Shown here: piece after piece, positions 34,796-44,334 of the stretch
Layout of the letters: the number at the start of each line of letters is the position of its first letter
Position numbering within the stretch: position 1 is the stretch's first letter
Source of the DNA: JAVVSK01 sp036654235
Lineage (GTDB): Bacteria; Bacillota; Clostridia; Christensenellales; CAG-138
DNA length: 64,000 bases
Assembly (NCBI GenBank): GCA_036654235.1
Contig: JAVVSK010000001.1
Span: 122,490 to 186,489 of the forward strand
Direction of reading: 5' to 3'
Program-made: the position numbers and the translations under genes
The notes under the pieces: generated by a model
What the model was told of the DNA's origin: nothing
The model's database searches: none
Seen by the model: the letters and a program-made list of their open reading frames with translations, nothing else

Positions 34796-35407
34796 TTATT
34801 TTTTCCTTTCCATCAAGCGGCTTTCGGAGCCGTGTAATAGGCTTTTTATGTTATCTACATGCCTTATATATATTAAAGCTGCCAAAAGCAGGGTGAGTAT
34901 GACGAGAGGGATATTATCGTAGCAAAGCGATATAGTTACAATAGCAAAGACGGTAATACCCGAAAGCGAGCCTATACTAACCATCTTTGTTAAAAATATA
35001 ATTAGCGCCGCACATAAAGTTGCCGCGAGGGCAGAGGGGATAGGCATTAAAAACCAAGCAATAGCTAGGGTACAGGCAGCGCCCTTTCCACCTTTAAACG
35101 AGAAAAATATCGGAAAATCATGACCCAAAACGACGAAGAACGCAGCTATATAGCCGCAGATCGTCGCGTCTTCACCGCCTAAAAACCAGGCAATAAGCAT
35201 AGCTAAAACAGCCTTAAAAAAGTCTCCGATAAAGGTAATGATGCCGGGCTTTATTCCGAAAACGCGGAGCATATTAGTCGTTCCAGCATTGCCACTGCCA
35301 TAGTTTCTTATATCTTCTTTAAATTTTCCGCGGCTTAAAAATATAGCGGTTTCAATATTGCCGATAAGATAGGCAACAACGGCGCATGTTATATATTTGA
35401 AGACCAT
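34796..35407 (-). CDS. plsY: Acyl-phosphate glycerol-3-phosphate acyltransferase PlsY
   Basis: 203 residues with five hydrophobic segments. The three conserved loops are visible: SRGKFKEDIRNYGSGNAGTTN, HDFPIFFSFKGGKGAA and the C-terminal RHVDNIKSLLHGSE. PlsY uses acyl-phosphate made by PlsX to acylate glycerol-3-phosphate, the first step of phospholipid synthesis. GGAGAAG precedes the ATG. It follows der, a common clostridial order. Confidence 0.95.
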   Translation of the reverse strand: MVFKYITCAVVAYLIGNIETAIFLSRGKFKEDIRNYGSGNAGTTNMLRVFGIKPGIITFIGDFFKAVLAMLIAWFLGGEDATICGYIAAFFVVLGHDFPIFFSFKGGKGAACTLAIAWFLMPIPSALAATLCAALIIFLTKMVSIGSLSGITVFAIVTISLCYDNIPLVILTLLLAALIYIRHVDNIKSLLHGSESRLMERKK

Positions 35408-35474
35408 AATCTTCTCCTCTGTCTATTATCGTTGGTAAAGCTCTGCGATCATCATGAAAAACGGAGTATGAAAC

Positions 35475-36797
35475 TTATTTAGTATCCTCGCCGCGCTTTC
35501 TTATTATAGTGCGTAAAGGAGTATGCATAAGCCCAAACGATTTTCTGAAGTAATTTTCAAGGTATCGTTTATAAGAAAAATGCATAATTTCCGGCTCGTT
35601 TACGAATATAACGAATGTCGGAGGGCAAACGGAAACCTGTGTTGCATAAAATATTTTAAGACGCTTTCCCTTATCCGAAGGCGGTTCGTTCATCTCAATA
35701 GCTTCGGCGAGTATATCGTTCAACGTTCCAGTTGTTACGCGCTTATTAGCTTCGGCATAGACCATTTCAACATATTCAATTATCTTGTTTATACGCTGTT
35801 TTGTCAAAGCGGAAGTAAAAAGCATTGGGACATAGCTCATAAAAGTAAGGTCGCGCGCGAGATCCGCTTTAAACTTATCCATTGTATGCGTATCTTTTTC
35901 TATGAGATCCCATTTATTTACGATTAGAACGCTCGCACGCCCTTCCTCATGGACATATCCGGCGATTCGTACATCTTGCTCGGATAAGCCTTGTTCAGCA
36001 TCGACGACGATCAGGGCGACATCGGCGCGCCGTATTGCCGCAAGGGAACGAATTACGCTATAGCGCTCAATACTCTCGTCTTCAATCGCCCTTTTTCGGC
36101 GAATTCCGGCGGTATCGACTAGGACATAGTCCTTATCGTTAACGGTAAATGGCGTATCTATAGAGTCTCTTGTTGTTCCCGGAATATCGCTTACTATCGC
36201 GCGTTCGGTGCCTAAAAGTGCGTTCACTATACTCGATTTACCTACGTTAGGCTTTCCTACTACGGCAATATTAACGCGGGTTTCGTTGGTTTCCTCTAAA
36301 TTCGCTTTAAAATCGGCGACTATAGCGTCCAAAAGATCTCCCAGACCAAGACCCTGGGAGGAGGATATCGTTATAGGCTCACCAAGACCAAGCTCATAAA
36401 AATCATATATGCTATCTTCAAACTTCGGAGCATCTACCTTATTAACGGCTAAAACAATGGGCTTTTTCGATTTTCTAAGCATATCCGCAACCTCCATATC
36501 GGATGCGGTTAGCCCTTCACGCCCATCTACCATGAACATTATAACGTCGGCGGTTTCGATAGCAAGCTGCGCCTGACGCTGCATCTGAGTGCTTATAATA
36601 TCGTCTTTTTTAGGCTCAATGCCGCCCGTATCTATTAGCGTAAAGCTATAGTTAAGCCAAGTTGCATCCCCATATATTCTATCGCGGGTAACGCCGGGCG
36701 TATCTTCAACTATAGCGACGCGTCTTCCTATCATTTTGTTAAAAAAAGTGGATTTGCCTACATTCGGGCGTCCCACTATTGCGACAAGCGGTTTCAT
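35475..36797 (-). CDS. der: Ribosome biogenesis GTPase Der (EngA)
   Basis: 440 residues with two G domains in tandem: GRPNVGKST (8-16) and GKPNVGKSS (about 181-189), each with DTAG/DTGG and NKxD motifs. The C-terminal KH-like domain (about 350-435) is present. Der is required for 50S assembly. It overlaps the DUF512 gene by four bases (ATGA), so translation is coupled. Confidence 0.96.
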   Translation of the reverse strand: MKPLVAIVGRPNVGKSTFFNKMIGRRVAIVEDTPGVTRDRIYGDATWLNYSFTLIDTGGIEPKKDDIISTQMQRQAQLAIETADVIMFMVDGREGLTASDMEVADMLRKSKKPIVLAVNKVDAPKFEDSIYDFYELGLGEPITISSSQGLGLGDLLDAIVADFKANLEETNETRVNIAVVGKPNVGKSSIVNALLGTERAIVSDIPGTTRDSIDTPFTVNDKDYVLVDTAGIRRKRAIEDESIERYSVIRSLAAIRRADVALIVVDAEQGLSEQDVRIAGYVHEEGRASVLIVNKWDLIEKDTHTMDKFKADLARDLTFMSYVPMLFTSALTKQRINKIIEYVEMVYAEANKRVTTGTLNDILAEAIEMNEPPSDKGKRLKIFYATQVSVCPPTFVIFVNEPEIMHFSYKRYLENYFRKSFGLMHTPLRTIIRKRGEDTK

Positions 36798-38104
36798 TTA
36801 AAATTCTCCTCAATATAGTCTGAAAGTTGCTCAATAAAACTAAATCCATCTAAAGCGTTGATTGGCAGTATATCGGCTCCAATAGCGGCCTTGAGCCAAT
36901 GTAAATCGTGACCGCAGAGAAAAACGGGTTCGTTAGATCTAAGCATATTGTCCGGGATTAAAAGCGGACGCGGGTCGCGGGTCAACGCGTTTTCAACGTC
37001 AAGCGCGGTTAAAAGCCCGGTTACCGTAACGGATTCACCAAAATAATCGTTTTTTACAGGGATAAGCTCAATCTCAATATTATATGATTTAAGCTCATCC
37101 ATAAGCTCGCGCATAAACGAATACGCTGCAATTCCGGTCGTTGCGCGAAACTTTATCGGGAACTCTTTTTTCTTTAAAAGGGGAAGAGCTTCTTTAAATT
37201 CGCCTTCAAAACGACGAAGAAGCCCGACTCCGTTTTCAATCTGCGGATAATACTCATATTCTTCCTCGTTAGGCAGAGGTAAACCCGCCTTGATATACAT
37301 TTCGTCCGCCGTAAATACAAAACGCGTTCCCGATTCGCAAAAAAAACGCTTCTGAAGCTCATGGATATCGATTATCGTTTTTTTCGCCTCGTCACTTGTC
37401 ATTGTACGAAGAGGATAAAGTCCATCCCGAAACTTCGTAAGACCAACTGGCACGACAGCGACGGAAAGCGCCGAGGGCATAAGGGCATATAGATCAAAAA
37501 TTGATCTGATAAGCTCGTCCCCGTCGTTAATTGTCGGACAAAGGACGATTTGCGCATGAAAGCTTAACTCCGCAGCTTTAAGCGCCGTCAATCGTTCGAG
37601 AATTCGATCAGCATTCGGATTGCCCATCATTGTTTTTCGCAAAGCCCCGTTCGTAGAATGGACACTTATAAAAAGTGGACTTGCCCTTCGCTTTATTATA
37701 CGCGAAAACTCAGCGTCATCTACATTAGTGAGGGTTACATAATTTCCCATAACGAGAGAATACCGCCAATCATCGTCTTTAACATGAAGCGTTTCTCGTC
37801 CGCCTCGTTTCATTTGATCTATAAAACAAAATATGCATTTATTTTTGCAGGAGCGCGTTTTATAGAGAAAGTCTCCGTCAAAATTCAGTCCTAATGGTTT
37901 AAAATCATAGTTATCTATTGAGAAAAGCTTAGTCCGCTCACCTCTCCCTATTAAAATTTTAAGCTTAGATGAGGAAGATAGAGCTTCGTAATCAATGAAA
38001 TCAATTATTTCTTCGTTGTTTATCGAAATAAGATCGTCTCCCGGCAATATACCGGCTTTTTCGGCGATAGAATGCCTATCTGTTGATTTTATCCTATGCC
38101 GCAT
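36794..38104 (-). CDS. DUF512 radical-SAM-like protein with PDZ domain
   Basis: 436 residues. The N-terminal PDZ-like part (AEKAGILPGDDLISINNEE) is followed by a radical SAM cluster motif CKNKCIFCF (about 86-94), then the DUF512 region. The family is conserved next to der in Clostridia, but its reaction is not known. The start overlaps the upstream stop as TAATG. Together with der and plsY it forms a tight run, so a link to translation or envelope growth is possible. Confidence 0.9.
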   Translation of the reverse strand: MRHRIKSTDRHSIAEKAGILPGDDLISINNEEIIDFIDYEALSSSSKLKILIGRGERTKLFSIDNYDFKPLGLNFDGDFLYKTRSCKNKCIFCFIDQMKRGGRETLHVKDDDWRYSLVMGNYVTLTNVDDAEFSRIIKRRASPLFISVHSTNGALRKTMMGNPNADRILERLTALKAAELSFHAQIVLCPTINDGDELIRSIFDLYALMPSALSVAVVPVGLTKFRDGLYPLRTMTSDEAKKTIIDIHELQKRFFCESGTRFVFTADEMYIKAGLPLPNEEEYEYYPQIENGVGLLRRFEGEFKEALPLLKKKEFPIKFRATTGIAAYSFMRELMDELKSYNIEIELIPVKNDYFGESVTVTGLLTALDVENALTRDPRPLLIPDNMLRSNEPVFLCGHDLHWLKAAIGADILPINALDGFSFIEQLSDYIEENFK

Positions 38105-39408
38105 TAGCCCCTCTTTTGTGCACTGGCAAGGTCAACCATTTCCTGTGCCATGACGCGTACCTTATCCCTCAACTTAAATATACAGTCCATTTCGACGGCT
38201 GAACCGCGAACGATATCTTCCGCGAGAGTTCGACAGCTAGGGCTTCCGCAAGAACCACAATCAAGACCGGGTAAACTTTTATTTATGAGTTCAAGCTTAT
38301 CCATCATTTTCATTGCTTCGACTACGTCAGACGAGAGAATCATCATATTTTTTGGTTCATACTCTTTATCCGTATATATAAGCGGAGAATTTATATATTT
38401 TTGAATATGCTCGTCCTTCTCAATATCAATACGCGGCTGAGAATTTGCGAGTCTTCGGTTACGGTTTTTCGCAACAAACTGATTTTCAAAAGTTAAAGGA
38501 CCGCCGACACAGCCGCTGGGACAAGCCAGCGCTTCCAACATATTAAGCTCAGTTAGCCTTTCATTGTCTATTTCATCAAGGCATTGAATTATATTATCCA
38601 TACCATCTACCGCTAAATAATGTTCGGTTCCAATGGCGGAGCTAAGTCCACCGACAACGGCAGAGCCAAGACCAAAAGCTCCGGCGGGGAAAGGAATGTT
38701 CCTCAATGGACCATTGGTTTTTCCGAGTATATTTATAAGCTTCGCGTATATATCGCGTACCGCGAAAACCCCGTCTATCTCCGAATGTTCGATTCCAACG
38801 GGTGTTCTTGCATGAGTCATAACGGCGGCGCAGGGAGATATATAATAAGCTCCGACCTCACTATGTGAAACGCCCATGGTTTCGCAAAATTCTTCTTTTG
38901 CGACGCGCGCCGCAAGCTCGTGAGAACTTACGAAAGGGGAAAGATTGTCTATAAGGTTCGGATATAGGGCGGAAACAAGGCGCGGAACGACAGGGCATGA
39001 GCATGATATAACCGGATATACGGCATCAGACGTTCTTAGGTAGCGATGCATTGCCTCAGCCAGCATTTCGGCCGCCTTAGCTTCTTCATAAATAGCGTCG
39101 AAGCCTAAAGAATAGAGACCCTCATATACATCCTCAAGGTCGGTAAGATTATGAAACTGAGAATACAGGGTACTTGAGGGAATAGCAATATTATATTTAA
39201 ATTCTTTCATAGCGGTAAACGGAGTCGTTACGGCCACCATTGCATGATGCGGGCAGACAGTTAAACAGCGCCCACAGTCTATACATCTGTCGTCTAAAAT
39301 AAGAGCCTTTCCGTTTTGAACTCTTATCGCCTCCGTACAGCAATTTTTTATACAATTTGTACAGCCAACGCATTTGCGTCTGTCCAATCTAACGGAATGT
39401 TTATACAT
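38104..39408 (-). CDS. [FeFe]-hydrogenase-like iron-sulfur protein
   Basis: 434 residues from MYKHSVRLDRRKCVG, with GGGAGGA upstream. Two [4Fe-4S] motifs (CVGCTNCIKNC and CIDCGRCLTVC) come first. A hydrogenase large-subunit-like domain follows, with remnants of the H-cluster motifs: ISCSCP, YYISPCA and ALACPSGC. The C-terminus has a further cluster motif DCGSCGSPSC. In this family the H-cluster cysteines are only partly kept, so hydrogen turnover is uncertain; an electron-transfer or sensory role is also possible. It is the first gene of the DUF512-der-plsY run. Confidence 0.85.
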   Translation of the reverse strand: MYKHSVRLDRRKCVGCTNCIKNCCTEAIRVQNGKALILDDRCIDCGRCLTVCPHHAMVAVTTPFTAMKEFKYNIAIPSSTLYSQFHNLTDLEDVYEGLYSLGFDAIYEEAKAAEMLAEAMHRYLRTSDAVYPVISCSCPVVPRLVSALYPNLIDNLSPFVSSHELAARVAKEEFCETMGVSHSEVGAYYISPCAAVMTHARTPVGIEHSEIDGVFAVRDIYAKLINILGKTNGPLRNIPFPAGAFGLGSAVVGGLSSAIGTEHYLAVDGMDNIIQCLDEIDNERLTELNMLEALACPSGCVGGPLTFENQFVAKNRNRRLANSQPRIDIEKDEHIQKYINSPLIYTDKEYEPKNMMILSSDVVEAMKMMDKLELINKSLPGLDCGSCGSPSCRTLAEDIVRGSAVEMDCIFKLRDKVRVMAQEMVDLASAQKRG

Positions 39409-39648
39409 TTTAGTCCTCCCCAAACAAAGTACACTAAAAGCCGCCGTACTAAAGGCTTTTGATTTTTTAGACGGCAATTTTATTGTAACACAAAGAACGA
39501 TTTATAGCTATAGCAAAAAAATTCGTTTAGTATAAACACATTGAAAATATTGGAACAAGAGCTGCTTATAATATAAGACAAAAATGAAAAAATATTCCAC
39601 CGCACTTTTATTTTCATATATCACTCCCTTTCTGTAAATACTTACATT

Positions 39649-39939
39649 ATGGGAAAACGCAATGATGAAAAAAAGCTAAATCGCATAGAAAGCCTCCTGC
39701 TGAAACTTTCGCAGACATTTGATAAAGCGAAGATTTACGATTATATAGAGGTTATGAGCAGTACGAGAAAGCTGCTTAAACGCAGTTTTCTCGCCGGGAT
39801 AATGCGCGGTCTGGGAGCGGCTATCGGTTTTTCGGTTCTCGGCGCAATACTAATTATTATTTTGCGTTCATTGACGGAGAGTAGCATTCCCTTTATAGCG
39901 GAGTTCATAAAAAAAATAGTAGATATAGTTGATAAGTAG
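39649..39939 (+). CDS. DUF5665 small membrane protein
   Basis: 96 residues. A charged N-terminal helix (NDEKKLNRIESLLLKLSQ) and YIEVMSSTRKLLKRSFLAG precede one membrane segment (about 53-72) and a short C-terminal amphipathic helix. This is the DUF5665 pattern, common and uncharacterised in Clostridia. No good ribosome site was seen before the ATG. Confidence 0.8.
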   Translation: MGKRNDEKKLNRIESLLLKLSQTFDKAKIYDYIEVMSSTRKLLKRSFLAGIMRGLGAAIGFSVLGAILIIILRSLTESSIPFIAEFIKKIVDIVDK

Positions 39940-39995
39940 GCGGAGATGCCATAATTTTTTCAATCTCAAGCATAACTTTTTGCACATTTATGCTA

Positions 39996-40023
39996 TTGAG
40001 ATGACAAAATTATAAGCTATACT
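39996..40023 (+). promoter_or_regulatory. Promoter of the HtrA gene
   Basis: TTGAGA (39996-40001) and TATACT (40018-40023) with a 16-base spacer. Confidence 0.5.
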
Positions 40024-40053
40024 TATAGCATAAAAATGAAAGGGGACAGTCTC

Positions 40054-41379
40054 ATGGAAAACAATAACGATTATTTCAATCGGGATAATCCCGAGGAAAA
40101 GAACGAATTGATTCAAGAAGAATATGTTGAATCTGACTCGCAATCGGAGAACATAGGCTCTCAGCAAAATCAACCGGATTTCGTATATCAATATCAATCC
40201 AACAATACTAATAACGATATACCTAAGAGGACGAAAAAAAAGAAACTGGTAACGCAGCGCGCCCTCGTTGCCTGCATGTTGATTATGACGATAGTAGGAT
40301 GCGGAATAGGCGTTGTAATTATGAAAACGGCGGGAGGCGATAACGAGATTGCATTTGTCAGTCCAACACCAATCGTTACGTCGGGTATTCAAGGCAACGG
40401 AACAAAACCTTCAACTCAGCTTGTCATAAATACCGCGCCGCAGGTTTTGGGAAGTACGGCAAAGGAAATAGTACAAAAATGCATGGAGCCGATCGTAAGT
40501 ATATTTATAGCTACAAATCGAAACGGAAGCGTAAGTACGGGCAGCGGTTCAGGAGTTATAATAACGAGCGACGGTTATATAGTGACCAATAACCACGTTG
40601 TAGAGGGTGCTAATGAAATAACGGTCTATATGCAGGATGGTTCGGTTCATGCCGCAACTCTTATCGGAACGGACTCGAGAACCGACCTTGCTATCGTAAA
40701 AATAGACGCTGTTAACTTAAAAACCGCAACGATAGGTAAATCAAGCTTTCTTGAAATCGGAGATTCGGTTTATGCGATAGGGAATCCTTTAGGCGAACTT
40801 GCAAGTACCGTTACGAGCGGTATAATAAGCGGGAAAGATAGAGCTGTTGAGATAGACGGAATATCTATGACCCTTTTACAGACTGATGCGGCGATAAACC
40901 CGGGCAATTCCGGAGGAGGGCTTTTTAACGCTTCGACCGGAGAACTTATAGGCGTTGTAAACGCAAAGAGTTTCGGACTTGAGATTGAAGGATTGGGTTT
41001 TGCAATACCGATTGATTCGGCAACTCCGATAATAACGCAGCTTATGGATCAAGGTTTTGTAAGCGGACGCCCTTATATAGGAGTAAATATGCAAAACGTT
41101 ACCGTTAGAACGGGAGATGCTTTCGGCTCTATGTTTGGAGGATATTCTACGGCGGTTCAGGTGACGGCGGTTGAGGAAAACGGACCTGCGGCGAAAGCGG
41201 GAATTAAAGTTGGCGATTTAATACTTGGGCTTGGCGATAAAAAGGCAGATACTTCCGAAGCTCTCGTTGCACTTTTGAATGGATTCAATGCGGGAGATAC
41301 GGTTAAAATAACTATACAACGCAATAACCAGAAGATGGAACTAGATTTGATATTAGGCGAAATCAATGGACAAAGCTGA
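40054..41379 (+). CDS. HtrA/DegP-type serine protease
   Basis: 441 residues from MENNNDYFN; AAAGGGGA is about eight bases upstream. An Asn/Gln/Glu-rich cytoplasmic head, one membrane segment (about 75-97) and a Thr-rich spacer precede the protease. The triad is His in TNNHVVEG, Asp in SRTDLAIVKI and Ser in NPGNSGGGLF. One PDZ domain ends the protein (GPAAKAGIKVGDLILGLG). It degrades or refolds misfolded exported proteins at the outer face of the membrane. Confidence 0.95.
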   Translation: MENNNDYFNRDNPEEKNELIQEEYVESDSQSENIGSQQNQPDFVYQYQSNNTNNDIPKRTKKKKLVTQRALVACMLIMTIVGCGIGVVIMKTAGGDNEIAFVSPTPIVTSGIQGNGTKPSTQLVINTAPQVLGSTAKEIVQKCMEPIVSIFIATNRNGSVSTGSGSGVIITSDGYIVTNNHVVEGANEITVYMQDGSVHAATLIGTDSRTDLAIVKIDAVNLKTATIGKSSFLEIGDSVYAIGNPLGELASTVTSGIISGKDRAVEIDGISMTLLQTDAAINPGNSGGGLFNASTGELIGVVNAKSFGLEIEGLGFAIPIDSATPIITQLMDQGFVSGRPYIGVNMQNVTVRTGDAFGSMFGGYSTAVQVTAVEENGPAAKAGIKVGDLILGLGDKKADTSEALVALLNGFNAGDTVKITIQRNNQKMELDLILGEINGQS

Positions 41380-41452
41380 GTTTTATTCTTAAACTTTGCT
41401 GATTAAAAATCATAACGTCTTATGACGTGATAATATATTATTAATTAAATTT

Positions 41453-41495
41453 GGCGCGTCTACCCTATATTTTTTAGCGTAGGCGCGCCTTATTT
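41453..41495. terminator. Bidirectional terminator between htrA-type gene and mreB
   Basis: GGCGCGTCTAC (41453-41463) pairs with GTAGGCGCGCC (41479-41489) with one wobble; T-rich sequence lies on both sides. Confidence 0.8.
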
Positions 41496-41499
41496 TTAT

Positions 41500-42543
41500 T
41501 TATGCGAGACGCTCAACGTGTCTTAATATCATCCCGCTGTCTCTATCGAACTCGATACTACGATCGTTAATACCGTCCAGAACATAATAAGCGCCCATAA
41601 CTACGGATTCGAGAGGTCTTTGAGCTAGTCTTGCCTCTATTTTCGTTCGCGCGCTTATTACTTCGGGAAGTCCCTTTAATAGCGCGCCGCCGCCGGTAAG
41701 AGTTATTCCGCTTTTTATAATGTCACCCGCAAGCTCGGGAGGAGTTTCGAAAAGCACGTCGGATATTGCGTTTAAAATAACATCGACCGGTCGGGAGATA
41801 GCCGATTTTACTTCGCAGGTCGTTAAAGATGCGGATTGCGGAAGCCCTGTTAAAAGCGAAAGACCGCGTATCTTGATTTCATCGTCCGCGTTGATTATAA
41901 GATTTCCTATTGTAATCTTAATCTGTTCCGCCGTTCGCGCGCCTATAGCAATGCCATATTCTTGTTTAATGTAAGAAGAGATTGCCTCGTCTATATGCAA
42001 ACCACCTGTGCGAATGGATTTTCCCGTCGCGATACCGTTAAGAGTTACGACCGCGATATCGGTTGTACCTCCGCCAATATCAACTATCATGCTGCCTATA
42101 GGCTCGTTAACGGGGAGCGCCGCACCGAGAGCCGCCGCCATCGCCTCTTCCATTACTAAAACGTCTCGTATACCGGCGCGATGCGCAGATTCCTCAATTG
42201 CTGCGCGCTCTACGGGAGTTATACAATTTGGAACGCAGAATACGGCGCGGGTGTTGAAAAATCCGAATCCATTGCCTATTATTCGCCTTATAAATTGTCT
42301 TATCATTGTTTCTGCTAATATATAGTCAGCGATAACGCCGTCCTTTAACGGATATTTTACGCTTATGCCATTCGGGGTTCTTCCTCGCATTTCTATAGCT
42401 TCATTTCCAACAGCTAAAATTTCTTCGTGCGCAAACGAATTAACGGCTACTGCGCTTGCTTCCTTTAAAACAATACCATGATTACGTCGCGCAATAAGCG
42501 TATTAATTGTTCCTAAATCAATCGCCAAACCTTCTCTTATCAT
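41500..42543 (-). CDS. mreB: Rod-shape protein MreB
   Basis: 347 residues from MIREGLAIDLGTINTLI, with GGAGG five bases before the ATG. Actin-fold motifs are clear: the phosphate 1 loop AIDLGTINT, phosphate 2 DIGGGTTDIAV and the adenosine motif LTGGGALLKGL. MreB filaments guide lateral wall synthesis. The gene stands alone, divergent from maf, rather than in an mreBCD cluster. Confidence 0.92.
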   Translation of the reverse strand: MIREGLAIDLGTINTLIARRNHGIVLKEASAVAVNSFAHEEILAVGNEAIEMRGRTPNGISVKYPLKDGVIADYILAETMIRQFIRRIIGNGFGFFNTRAVFCVPNCITPVERAAIEESAHRAGIRDVLVMEEAMAAALGAALPVNEPIGSMIVDIGGGTTDIAVVTLNGIATGKSIRTGGLHIDEAISSYIKQEYGIAIGARTAEQIKITIGNLIINADDEIKIRGLSLLTGLPQSASLTTCEVKSAISRPVDVILNAISDVLFETPPELAGDIIKSGITLTGGGALLKGLPEVISARTKIEARLAQRPLESVVMGAYYVLDGINDRSIEFDRDSGMILRHVERLA

Positions 42544-42631
42544 ATTTTCCTCCGTATTTCCAATTTTTATCAAAAGTATGCCCGATTTTACAAAGACGTA
42601 TACTATGTGATATGCTGATTCGGGTGGTTTT

Positions 42632-43192
42632 ATGCATATAATTTTAGCGTCCGCTTCAAAAAGACGAAGCGATTTGATGAATATTATGGGGTTGGATTTT
42701 TCGGTTGAAGTAAGCGAATGCGATGAAAACGTCGAGATAGTTGACCCCGTTGAACTGGTTAAAACTTTAGCGCTTAAGAAAGCGTGCGCGGTAAAAGAAA
42801 AGCATGGTATTGGATTTGCTATAGTCGGCGCAGATACCGTCGTTACTTTAGATGGTGAAATAATCGGAAAGCCTAAAGACAAGCCGGATGCTTTTAAAAT
42901 TTTAAAACGTCTTAGCGGAAAAACGCATACGGTTTATACCGGCATAGCGCTTTTAACAGACGATAAAGAGTTTTTAGAATATGATTCATCGGAAGTTACA
43001 TTTTCTCAGTTGACGGACGATGAAATTATTTCTTATATTGAGACGGGAGAGCCTATGGATAAAGCGGGGGCATATGGGTTACAGGGGCGGTTTTCGGTTT
43101 TTGTTACGAAAATAGTCGGGAGCTACTTTACTATAGTCGGACTTCCTGTACATACGCTATATGCTATGCTAAAAAAGGCAAAATCGCTATGA
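42632..43192 (+). CDS. maf: Maf-family nucleotide pyrophosphatase
   Basis: 186 residues. The start IILASASKRRSDLM is the Maf signature (usually ASxSPRR). VGADTVV and KPKDKPDAF carry the active-site residues. Relatives hydrolyse dTTP, UTP or modified nucleotides and affect septation. It overlaps aroA by four bases, so it heads a maf-aroA-aroC-aroQ/K operon. Confidence 0.92.
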   Translation: MHIILASASKRRSDLMNIMGLDFSVEVSECDENVEIVDPVELVKTLALKKACAVKEKHGIGFAIVGADTVVTLDGEIIGKPKDKPDAFKILKRLSGKTHTVYTGIALLTDDKEFLEYDSSEVTFSQLTDDEIISYIETGEPMDKAGAYGLQGRFSVFVTKIVGSYFTIVGLPVHTLYAMLKKAKSL

Positions 43193-44334
43193 AAACGTTG
43201 GCAACAGTATACCCTTCGAGCCTCTTAGGAACTCTTGAAGTTATAAAAAGCAAAAGCGAAGCTGTTCGCGCGATTATTTGCGCCGCTTTTGGAGGAGGAA
43301 CGGTCGAAAACCTTGACGCGGTTTTATCGGATGACGTTATAGCGGCGAGAAATGCTGCACGGGCGATTTTATCGGATAAAACCCTTATAATTCACGCAGG
43401 AGAGAGCGCTTCTGTACTTAGATTTTTAATTCCTCTCGCAATTATGCTTAAAAAAACGAGTATAATAGTCTCAGATTCTCTTATACCGCGCACTGTACTT
43501 CCATATTCCGAATGCTTAAAATATGCGAAAATTGAAAAACAAGGAGATAGGTATGAGCTTAGCGGCGAGATAAGACCCGGCTTATTTAAGCTTCGCGGAG
43601 ACATAAGTTCGCAGTTTATTTCGGGGCTTATGTTCGCCTTACCTCTTTTAAACGGCGACAGTGTTATCGAGCTTACAACATCCCTTGAATCGAGGTCATA
43701 TGTACAAATGACGATGGATTCGCTATTAAAAGCCGATATATATATCAAAGAAACCGATTCGGGTTTTTTTATCCGGGGAAATCAAAAATATATGCCTTAT
43801 CGCTATACTTTGAGCGGAGACTATACATATGCTGCAAACTTTATAGTTGCAAATGCGCTGGGTGCGCATATCAATTTTATCGGTTTGAGAGAAGCCTCTA
43901 TTCAGGGGGATAGTGCTATATATCGCCTCATAAACGAAACCGAAATTGATATATCGAATACACCGGATCTTTTCCCTATATTGGCTGTATTAGCTTGTTT
44001 CAGGAATACCGTAACTCGGATATATAATGTGAAACGTCTAACCCTAAAGGAATGCGATAGATTTTCCTGCATGACGTCGGAACTTAAAAAGTTAGGAGCA
44101 AATCTTGCTCTTTCGTCAGACGACGTTAAAATTTTTGGAGAGGGAGGGTTAAACGGAGGCACTGTCGATTCGCATGGAGATCATAGACTCGTTATGGCCT
44201 TGGCTATCGCCGCCGCAAACGCAAGAGCACCGGTAGTTATAAATAATCATCTATGTGTAAAAAAGAGCGCACCACGATTTTTTGAGGAATTTCAAGCTAT
44301 GGGAGGAAAGGTTATTGAATACATGGGGAACTGA
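43189..44334 (+). CDS. aroA: 3-phosphoshikimate 1-carboxyvinyltransferase (EPSP synthase), short form
   Basis: 381 residues, about 50 shorter than most. The substrate motif SKSEAVRAIICAA is present and the C-terminal HGDHRLVMALAIAA motif is intact. The usual NAGTxxR loop is replaced by ESASVLRFLIP, and several internal loops are short. It joins phosphoenolpyruvate to shikimate-3-phosphate. Because the class-defining loop is unusual, sensitivity to glyphosate cannot be read from the sequence. The gene overlaps maf and the next gene aroC. Confidence 0.88.
   Translation: MKTLATVYPSSLLGTLEVIKSKSEAVRAIICAAFGGGTVENLDAVLSDDVIAARNAARAILSDKTLIIHAGESASVLRFLIPLAIMLKKTSIIVSDSLIPRTVLPYSECLKYAKIEKQGDRYELSGEIRPGLFKLRGDISSQFISGLMFALPLLNGDSVIELTTSLESRSYVQMTMDSLLKADIYIKETDSGFFIRGNQKYMPYRYTLSGDYTYAANFIVANALGAHINFIGLREASIQGDSAIYRLINETEIDISNTPDLFPILAVLACFRNTVTRIYNVKRLTLKECDRFSCMTSELKKLGANLALSSDDVKIFGEGGLNGGTVDSHGDHRLVMALAIAAANARAPVVINNHLCVKKSAPRFFEEFQAMGGKVIEYMGN

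Noticed and set aside
42544..42882. Upstream extension of the mreB reading frame
   Set aside because: It runs antisense to maf; the conserved MreB start with GGAGG is at 42543.
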